A DNA stretch of 64,000 nucleotides from Isoperla grammatica (lineage: Eukaryota > Arthropoda > Insecta > Plecoptera > Perlodidae): assembly GCA_945910005.1 (NCBI GenBank), contig OX246744.1, positions 211,501-275,500 of the forward strand, in the 5' to 3' direction. The notes beneath the pieces are model-generated. The model did no database searches, was not told the origin of the DNA, and worked only from the letters and a program-made list of their open reading frames with translations. A program made the translations under genes and the position numbers. The stretch's first letter is position 1; each line of letters begins with the position of its first letter. This document shows, one piece after another, positions 56,504 to 64,000 of the stretch.

Positions 56504-58960
56504 TCCACTTGAATACTGTTGAATACTGTTAAATCCAGTTCATGTTAAACTCAACTGGATTCAAGCGTGTTATGGCCCACTTTTACGTATTCAACTGGAA
56601 CTGTATTCAATGGGAAGCAAGTGGATTCAACAGGAACTGTAACCAACGGGATGCAACTGTAATCGTATTCAAATGGAATCAACAGTATTCAACTGGATTC
56701 GTATTCAAAGGGAATCAACTGGAAACAGTAACCAACTGTATTCAAATGGAATCAACTGGAACCGTATCCAACCGTATTCAAGTGGAATCAACTGGAACAG
56801 TAGCCAACTGTATTCAAATGGAACCGTATCCAACCGTATTCAAGTGGAATCAACTGGAACAGTAACCAACTGTATTCAGATGGGTACGTATCCAATGGGA
56901 ATCAACTGTAATCAACTGGAACCGTAACCAACTGTATTAAAATGGAACCGTATCCAACCGTATTCAAGTGGAATCAACTGGAACAGTAACCAACTGTATT
57001 CAGCTGGGTACGTATCCAATGGGAATCAACTGTGATCAACTGGAACCGTAACCAGCTATATTTAGCAGGGTAGTATTCAACGGGAATCAACTGTAATCAA
57101 CTAGAACCGTAAAAAACTGTATTCAGCTGGGTACGTATCCAATGGGAATCAACTGTAATCAACTGGAACCGTAACAAGCTGTATTTAGCAGGGTACGTAT
57201 TCAATGGGAATCAACTGTAATCAACTGGAACCGTAACAAACTGTATTCAGCTGGGTACGTATCCAATGGGAATCAACTGTAATCAACTGGAACCGTAACC
57301 AGCTGTATTTAGCAGGGTAGTATACAATGGGAATCAACTGTAATCAACTGGAACCGTAACAAACTGTATTCAGCTGGGTACGTATCCAATGGGAATCAAC
57401 TGTAATCTACTGGAACCGTAACCAGCTGTATTTAGCAGGGTACGTATTCAATGGGAATCAACTGTAATCAACTGGAACCGTAACAAACTGTATTCAGCTG
57501 GGTACGTATCCAATGGGAATCAACTGTAATCAACTGGAACCGTAACCAGCTGTATTTAGCAGGGTAGTATACAATGGGAATCAACTGTAATCAACTGGAA
57601 CCGTAACAAACTGTATTCAGCTGGGTACGTATCCAATGGGAATCAACTGTAATCAACTGGAACCGTAACCAGCTGTATTTAGCAGGGTACGTATTCAATG
57701 GGAATCAACTGTAATCAACTGGAACCGTAACAAACTGTATTCAGCAGGGTACGTACCCAATGGGAATCAACTGTAATCAACTGGAACCGTAACCAGCTGT
57801 ATTTAGCAGGGTACGTATTCAATGGGAATCAACTGTAATCAACTGGAACCGTAACCAGCTGTATTTAACAGGGTAGTATTCAATGGGAATCAACTGTAAT
57901 CAACTGGAACCGTAACCAGCTGTATTTAGCAGGGTACATATTCAATGGGAATCAACTGTAATCAACTGGAACCGTTACCAGCTGTATTTAGCAGGGTACG
58001 TATTCAATGGGAATCAACTGTAATCAACTGGAACCGTAACAAACTGTATTCAGCTGGGTACGTATCCAATGGGAATCAACTGTAATCAACTGGAACCGTA
58101 ACCAGCTGTATTTAGCAGGGTAGTTTACAATGGGAATCAACTGTAATCAACTGGAACCGTAACAAACTGTATTCAGCTGGGTACGTATCCAATGGGAATC
58201 AACTGTAATCAACTGGAACCGTAACCAGCTGTATTTAGCAGGGTACGTATTCAATGGGAATCAACTGTAATCAACTGGAACCGTAACAAACTGTATTCAG
58301 CAGGGTACGTACCCAATGGGAATCAACTGTAATCAACTGGAACCGTAACCAGCTGTATTTAGCAGGGTACGTATTCAATGGGAATCAACTGTAATCAACT
58401 GGAACTGTAACCAGCTGTATTTAACAGGGTAGTATTCAATGGGAATCAACTGTAATCAACTGGAACCGTAACCAGCTGTATTTAGCAGGGTACATATTCA
58501 ATGGGAATCAACTGTAATCAACTGGAACGGTTACCAGCTGCATTTAGCAGGGTACGTATTCAATGGGAATCAACTGTAATCAACTGGAACCGTAACCAAC
58601 TGTATTCAAGTGGAATCAACAGAAACAGTAACCAACTGTATTAAAATGAAACTGTATCCAACCGTATTCAAGTGTAATCAACTGAAACAGTAACCAACTG
58701 TATTCAAATGGAACCGTATCCAACCGTATTCTAGTGGAATCAACTGGAACAGTGACCAACTGTATTAAAATGAAACCGTATCCAGCCGTATTCAAGTGGC
58801 GTCAACTGGAACTGTAACAAACTGAATTAAAATGAAACCGTATCCAAACTTATTCAAGTGGAATCAACTGGAACCGTAACCAACCGTATTCAAGTGGAAT
58901 CTACTGGAACCCTAACCAGCAGTATTCAACTGGAATCAACAGGATTTGTATAAAACGGAA
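56504..58960 (+). repeat. Left 62-bp satellite array
   Basis: Core 56990-58600 is about 26 monomers with CAATGGGAATCAACTG, TAATCAACTGGAACCG, TAACCAGCTGTATT. Two variants alternate: TTTAGCAGGGTACGTATTC and TTCAGCTGGGTACGTATCC, giving a 124-bp dimer. A block of about 555 bp (nine monomers) is itself repeated (rare words ACGTACCCAATGGG at about 57750 and 58305; TTAACAGGGTAGTATTC at about 57866 and 58422). The edges (56520-56980, 58600-58960) hold less regular CAACTGGAA-type repeats. Frames across it are artefacts. Confidence 0.95.
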
Positions 58961-58976
58961 CAACAGGAACTGGAAC

Positions 58977-59177
58977 ATCTTGTGCTGTACCTAGGATACA
59001 TATTAGTAAATAATCAACGACAATATGTATGGATATAGGATTTATTATGATAACATGATAGATACAAAAGTGACGACTATCATGTCCATGACGAAAACCG
59101 GAAGTGCTTTCCTCCCGTCTCGACAAGATACAGCTCCCTAGATATAATTGTAGTTGTTGTTATCTTCAATTACTACA
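58977..59177 (-). repeat. 3' LTR of the Gypsy element
   Basis: Reads TGTAGTAATTGAAG ... ACAGCACAAGAT on the minus strand. Shares GGATACAT, AATCAACGACAAT, AAAAGTGACGACTA, ACCGGAAGTGCT with the other LTR. Ends are TG...AT rather than TG...CA. Confidence 0.8.
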
Positions 59178-59187
59178 CCTTTCCTTT

Positions 59188-59635
59188 TCAGAGATTGAAC
59201 CAAATACATGATACAAATACACACATAACACAACTTTTGTTACCCAACGTTAATAACACCGTGTTTGTTGGTTTAAGCTCCTTTAAGCTACATTGGCTTA
59301 ACTTATTGTAAGTAGCCAGCAGCAACACATTCACTTTCGCTCCAGTGTCTATTTTGAATGACACACGTTTACTTCCTAGCCACAATTTGTGATACCATGC
59401 TGATCGGGATAGACCTTTACTAATATCTCCCGACCCAATGTAAGCAAAGTCATCTTGCGAATTCACTTCACATTGTTCCACTGCATGCATAGCCGACATT
59501 TTACATACCTTTGCGAAATGATTTTTTCCTTTACACTTCATGCACACTTTACCGTAAGCTGGGCACTTTCTCGGCTTGTGGCGGTATCCACATCTCTTGC
59601 AATCAAAGGAGTCGTTCTTGCTTTCTTCACCACTT
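59188..59635 (-). pseudogene. CCHC zinc knuckles and protease start
   Basis: Minus-strand phase following gag. Two knuckles, CKRCGYRHKPRKC and CMKCKGKNHFAKVC, are joined by PAYGKV, the tandem-knuckle signature of Mag-type Gypsy elements. About 75 residues later SFKIDTGAKVNV is the aspartic protease active-site region (DTG at about 59342-59350). The frame stops at 59188 after NLLVSCIWF-like residues, right before the 3' polypurine tract. Everything after the protease start is deleted. Confidence 0.8.
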
Positions 59636-60283
59636 GCGCTGGAACATGCGTTCGTAGGACCTTGTTCGACTGCTTTTTATCTTGTCCTTTTGCTGTATTG
59701 TTGACCTATGACGTTCCGGACTGCATCTACTGCGTGCGGCTGCTGCTTCTTGGGACCTCACTGAAGTGTTGGTTTCTCGAAGGGACTGTACTTGCTGCTT
59801 ACTTGCTTCTGCGGCTCTGTATATTTGAACACACTGGTCTAAGGCAATGCCTCCTTCTGACAACAGTTTCTCTTGTAGAGGGTTGCTCCTTAGGCCAAGA
59901 CCTATTATTAACAGGTCTCGGATGATGCTGTCACGTAACTGTCCTAGCACACACGTGGATGCGCGATCTCTTAACTCGGTTATGAATTCATCGACACTCA
60001 TATCCTGTTGTTGAGACACCCTGAAGAAATTATTTCTTTCAATTGCCAAGTTTTTGTGAGGTTAACAATAACCCACGAACTTGTCAATCACATGTTTCAG
60101 CACTTTTTTCTGATCATCGTTCTCGAAAGTTAGAGTGTTAAACACGCGAACTGCGTCATATCCTAGGCATATCAGATTTAGGAATATTTGTAATTTAACC
60201 TCTTCTGGCTTCTTGGTTTTCTCGGACGCTGCCATCATTGGGTTTGAAATATAGGCTAAGCCTAGGCCTAGGTCTTCAAACAC
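59627..60283 (-). pseudogene. Gag (capsid region) remnant
   Basis: Minus-strand frame from 60283, interrupted by one stop at about 60060. The N-terminal part (KPEEVKLQIFLNLICLG, VFNTLTFEND, VLKHVIDKFVGYC) and the next part (ERNNFFRVSQQQ, SVDEFITELRDRA, LRDSIIRDLLIIGL, YRAAEASK) match the capsid layout of Mag-type Gypsy gag proteins. The frame ends at 59627 just before the zinc knuckles, which lie in another phase, so there is at least one frameshift. It would have formed the particle shell of the retroelement; it is now non-functional. Confidence 0.8.
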
Positions 60284-60705
60284 AATGCTGCCATGTATAG
60301 CCTAGGCCTAGGCCTATCTCAAACTGCTGGATCTAGTCTGTCCAGCTAGGCCTAGGCCTATGTGCTACCTGTTTAGCTTCCATATTGAGAGCTGGTGGTA
60401 GGCCTACGCTCTCGACAAAACGTGGTCTGCTACTTGTGAGGTTATGTTGTGACACCTCACTTGTAACTCTCTTAACTGTTCACTTCTAACACCATGTAAT
60501 AGGCCTATCTTATGCTGTATCAAGGATACATCTTAGTAAATACTCAACGATAGTAGGTCTTAGACGCCTCTTTTCTACCTTCTAACACACGTTTTTCCGT
60601 GGAGTAGGCCTAGGCCTAGGCTTATGCTCTCGACAAAACATGGTCTGCTATTTGTGAGGTTATGTTGCAGCACCTTACTTGTAACCTTGTAACTCTCTAA
60701 ATATT

Positions 60706-60719
60706 CACTTCTGACACCA
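60706..60719 (-). other. Primer-binding site, tRNA-Leu type
   Basis: Minus strand TGGTGTCAGAAGTG, complementary to CACTTCTGACACCA, the 3' end of metazoan tRNA-Leu of the CAA/CAG type with its CCA. A second, mutated copy (TGGTGTTAGAAGTG) is at 60481-60494 beside a partial LTR (60495-60560). The LTR end, primer site and leader have thus been tandemly duplicated (offset about 225 bp). Confidence 0.7.
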
Positions 60720-60720
60720 T

Positions 60721-60921
60721 ATCTTGTGCTGTATCTAGGATACATCTTAGTATATAATCAACGACAATGTATTGATAAAGATATGATTTAATATGATAAC
60801 TTGAGAGAAACAAAAGTGACGACTAGGCCTAGGCCTATCACGCGTTCACGCCCATGACGGAAACCGGAAGTGCTGAGACACAGCTTGCTAGATATGATTG
60901 TTGTTGTTGTTATATACTACA
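60721..60921 (-). repeat. 5' LTR of the Gypsy element
   Basis: Same length as the 3' LTR (201 bp), minus strand TGTAGTATATAAC ... ACAGCACAAGAT. Carries a small TAGGCCTAGGCCTA insertion relative to its partner. One base separates it from the primer site. Confidence 0.8.
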
Positions 60922-60926
60922 GGAAC

Positions 60927-63498
60927 CAATAGGAATCATATAAAAGGGAACCAAATTGATTCCAACCGGATTCAACAGGAACAGGAACCAACTTTAAAAG
61001 GAAGTGTCTGTTATTATATCATGAGAATCCCATTGAATACATATCCAGATAAATATAGTTGGTTACGGTTCCAGTAGATTCCCTAAGAATACATACCAAG
61101 TTAAATACAGTTGGTCACGGTTGCAGTTGATTACAGTTGAATCCCATTGAATACGTACACAGTTAAATAATACAGCTGGTAGCGGTTCTAGTTGATTACA
61201 GTTGATTCCCATTGAATACATACACAGTTAAATAATACAGCTGGTAACAGTTCCAGTTGATTACAGTTGATTCCCATTGAATACATACACAGTTAAATAC
61301 AGTTGGTTACGGTTCCAGTTGATTACAGTTGATTCCCATTGAATACGCACCCAGCAAAATACAGTTTGTTACGGTTCCAGTTGATTACAGTTGATTCCCA
61401 TTGAATGCGTACCCTGCTAAATACAGCTGGTTAAAGTTCCAGTTGATTACAGTTGATTCCCATTGAATAAGTACCCTTCTTAATACAGTTTGTTACGGTT
61501 CCAGTTGATTCCGGTTGATTCCCATTGGATACGTACCCAGCTGAATACAGTTTGTTACAGTTCCAGTTGATTCCCATTGAATACGTACCCTGCTAAATAC
61601 AGCTGGTTACGGTTCCAGTTGGTTACAGTTGATTCCCATTGAATACATGCCTATGCTGAATACAGTTTGTTACGGTTCCAGTTGATTACAGTTGATTCCC
61701 ATTGAATACGTACCCTGCTAAATACAGCTGGTTACGGTTCCAGTTGATAAGAGTTGATTCCCATTGAATACGTACACTGCTTAATACAGCTGGTTACGGT
61801 TCCAGTTGATTACAGTTGATTCCCATTGGATACGTATTACGTACCCAGCTGAATACAGTTTGTTACGGTTCCAGTTGATTCCCATTGAATACGTACCCAG
61901 CTAAATACAGTTTGTTACGGTTCCAGTTGATTCCAGTTGATTCCCATTGAATACGTTCCCTGCTAAACACAGCTGGTTACGGTTCCAGTTGATTACAGTT
62001 GATTCCCATTGAATACGTACCCTGCTAAATACAGCTGGTTACGGTTCCAGTTGATTACAGTTGATTCCCATTGGATACGTACCCAGCTGAAAACAGTTTG
62101 TTACGGTTCCAGTTGATACCAGTTGATTTCCATTGGATACGTATCCAGCTGAATACAGTTTGTTACGGTTCCAGTTGATTACAGTTGATTCCCATTGAAT
62201 ACGCACCCTGCTAAATACAGCTGGTTACGGTTCCAGTTGATTACAGTTGATTCCCTTTGGATACGTATCCAGTTGAATACAGTTTGTTACGGTTTCAGTT
62301 GATTACAGTTGATTCCCATTGAATACGTATCCAGCTGAATACAGTTTGTTACGGTTCCAGTTGATTACAGTTGATTCCCATTGAATACGTTCCCTGCTAA
62401 ATACAGCTGGTTACGGTTCCAGTTGATTACAGTTGATTCCCATTGAATACGTACCCTGCTAAATACAGCTGGTTAGGGTTCCAGTTGATTACAGTTGATT
62501 CCCATTGGATACGTACCCAGCTGAAAACAGTTTGTTACGGTTCCAGTTGATTCCCATTGAATACGTACCCAGCTAAATACAGTTTGTTACGGTTCCAGGT
62601 GATTCCAGTTGATTCCCATTGAATACGTTCCCTGCTAAATACAGCTGGTTACGGTTCCAGTTGATTACAGTTGATTCCCATTGAATACGTACCCTGCTAA
62701 ATACAGCTGGTTACGGTTCCAGTTGATTACAGTTGATTCCCATTGGATACGTACCCAGCTGAAAACAGTTTGTTACGGTTCCAGTTGATTCCAGTTGATT
62801 CCCATTGGATATGTACCCAGCTGAAAACAGTTTGTTACGGTTCCAGTTGATTCCAGTTGATTCCCATTGGATACGTATCCAGCTGAATACAGTTTGTTAC
62901 GGTTCCAGTTGATTACAGTTGATTCCCATTGAATACGTATCCAGCTAAATACAGTTTGTTACGGTTCCAGTTGATTACAGTTGATTCCCATTGGATACAT
63001 ATCCAGCTGAATACAGTTTGTTACGGTGCCAGTTGATTACAGTTGATTCCCATTGAATACGTACCCTGCTAAATACAGCTGGTTACGGTTCCAGTTGATT
63101 ACAGTTGATTCCCATTGGATACGTATCCAGTTGAATACAGTTTGTTACGGTTCCAGTTGATTACAGTTGATTCCCATTGGATACGTATCCAGCTGAATAC
63201 AGTTTGTTACGGTTCCAGTTGATTACAGTTGATTCCCATTGAATACGTACCCTGCTAAATACAGCTGGTTACGGTTCCAGTTGATTACAGTTGATTCCCA
63301 TTGAATACGTACCCTGCTAAATACAGCTGGTTACGGTTCCATTTGATTACAGTTGATTCCCATTGGATACGTATCCAGCTGAATACAGTTTGTTACAGTT
63401 CCAGTTGATTACAGTTGATTCCTGTTGGTATACATACGACTTCCAGTTGGAAACAGCTAGCACAGTTGAATACGTTTGCATCCAGTTGAATACGTCTC
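60927..63498 (-). repeat. Right 62-bp satellite array
   Basis: Reverse complement of the left array: CGGTTCCAGTTGATTACAG, TTGATTCCCATTGAATACG, TACCCTGCTAAATACAGC. About 38 monomers lie in 61060-63420, with the same two variants (CCCTGCTAAATACAGCTGG and CCCAGCTGAATACAGTTTG) but a different order and some shortened units, so the arms have evolved independently. Confidence 0.95.
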
Positions 63499-63584
63499 AT
63501 GTATCCAACTGTATTCAACTGGAATTTTAAGCAGGGTTACAGTATGGTACCCTAATAGAACATTATTTTGGCATATTTTTATCA

Positions 63585-63945
63585 CATTCCAGAAGAAGTC
63601 TGTTTAGCAAAAAGTCTAAAGGTTTTTGCCAAACTTCTGGAGCCATTTCGCTTCCTCCTCCTACATTCTATAACTTGAGCACCATTTCGCGGTTTCTCCT
63701 CTTCCCCTCCCTGTACTGGTCCCAGGGGGGATATCACACTTCCTGGACGCAGACCATCCTCCCTCAGGAACTCCTCGCTGGTTCCCGCACCCTTATCCCA
63801 CGGGACTATCACACTTCCTGGACGCAGACCATGATCTCTCCCTCGGGAACATCTCTGTTCTTCCCCCTTCTGTTCGGGAGATGCTTGAGCTTTAATCATA
63901 CGTGTTCCTCGCCCGCTACCGGCCCATTGGTTGTCCTCACGAACT
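63585..63945 (-). other. Possible terminal exon, unknown protein
   Basis: On the minus strand TTTTTCTGTTCACAG precedes an open frame of about 118 codons: VREDNQWAGSGRGTRM, then a hydrophilic Glu/Lys/Arg-rich stretch and stop. The motif GLRPGSVI occurs twice, encoded by an 18-24 bp direct repeat (about 63737-63757 and 63812-63830). GC content is higher than in the flanks. It starts shortly after the fold-back element. No family recognised; it could be a transposon protein fragment. Confidence 0.25.
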
Positions 63946-64000
63946 GTGAACAGAAAAACAATGCACTGTATCAACATTGCTACGCACTGTATCAACATCG

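Larger units (their letters stand above)
58977..60921 (-). mobile_element. Defective Gypsy/Mag-type LTR retrotransposon
   Basis: Two 201-bp LTRs (58977-59177 and 60721-60921) and a 5-bp duplication GGAAC (58972-58976 and 60922-60926). Reading is on the minus strand. Next to the right (5') LTR is TGGTGTCAGAAGTG, complementary to the 3' end of tRNA-Leu; next to the left (3') LTR is the purine tract AAAAGGAAAGG. Gag, CCHC and protease remnants remain. Reverse transcriptase, RNase H and integrase are deleted. LTRs differ at many positions, so it is old. Host site is the 62-bp fold-back element. Confidence 0.85.
56466..63536. mobile_element. Fold-back-type element with inverted 62-bp arrays
   Basis: Perfect 38-bp terminal inverted repeats (56466-56503 and 63499-63536, starting CCCTGCTTAAAATTCC). 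Inside each end lies a long array of one 62-bp monomer in opposite orientation, so the whole 7.07 kb folds on itself. Such architecture (long inverted arms made of direct repeats) is known for Drosophila FB and sea urchin TU elements. No transposase is present and I see no clean target duplication. A decayed LTR retrotransposon with its own 5-bp duplication sits near the centre; without it the element would be about 5.1 kb. Confidence 0.75.

Noticed and set aside
56542..56927. Asn/Gln/Trp-rich frames at the edge of the left array
   Set aside because: They are translations of CAACTGGAA-type satellite DNA.
59455..59925. Plus-strand frame of 156 codons
   Set aside because: It is the antisense shadow of the gag and zinc-knuckle remnants, which match known retroelement motifs on the minus strand.

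Overview
The window looks like gene-poor, repeat-dense nuclear DNA from a marine invertebrate. An echinoderm or another deuterostome is my best guess. The grounds are AT-rich intergenic DNA, very frequent TAGGCCTA words, tRNA-derived SINEs, jockey-group LINEs, a Gypsy element of Mag type, and dense hAT-like and Harbinger-like non-autonomous transposons. I see no prokaryotic gene organisation, no intact host protein-coding gene, no rRNA or tRNA gene and no CRISPR array. A 200-N gap lies at 46299-46498.

The dominant structure is an inverted repeat of about 38 kb (3087-41409) folding at about 21.53 kb. The arms are near-identical by eye over long blocks (roughly 97% where I lined up segments). 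They share three hairpin MITEs, a SINE, a long-TIR element, two tandem 1.73-kb units and an exon-like island. Each arm also carries private insertions. Left only: hAT-like elements at 15846 and 16665, a Harbinger-like MITE at 18350, a 45-bp satellite at 19141, and a 9-bp-TSD element at 21016. Right only: a repeat-filled element at 22386, a MITE at 23131, a hAT at 24417, a solo LTR at 24943, a hAT at 31745, a Harbinger-like MITE at 39905 and a hAT MITE at 40244. For most of these the opposite arm holds the unoccupied target with a single TSD copy. The arms have therefore evolved separately since duplication. A same-molecule fold-back artefact is unlikely, but a head-to-head join of two haplotypes by an assembler is not excluded.

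From 41.68 to 49.09 kb there is a direct duplication. Copy A was enlarged by a 5'-truncated LINE whose 862-codon endonuclease/reverse transcriptase frame is open (42358-44946) and by an inverted-repeat element that contains the gap. Copy B carries a SINE and a small coding-like insert. From 49.4 to 56.0 kb there are more small elements (hAT MITEs at 49484, 54530 and 55037; a Harbinger-like MITE at 50154; SINE pieces) and a duplicated ETS/CRE module at 51.3-51.45 kb that is the best promoter-like sequence in the window.

From 56466 to 63536 lies a fold-back-type element. It has perfect 38-bp terminal inverted repeats and two opposed arrays of a 62-bp monomer. A decayed Gypsy/Mag-type LTR retrotransposon (58977-60921: two 201-bp LTRs, a Leu-tRNA-type primer site, a broken gag, CCHC knuckles and a protease DTG motif, no RT or integrase) is inserted near its centre.

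None of the elements is clearly autonomous. The possible host exons (4789, 39605, 45821, 49085 and 63585) are low-confidence islands with splice-like edges.
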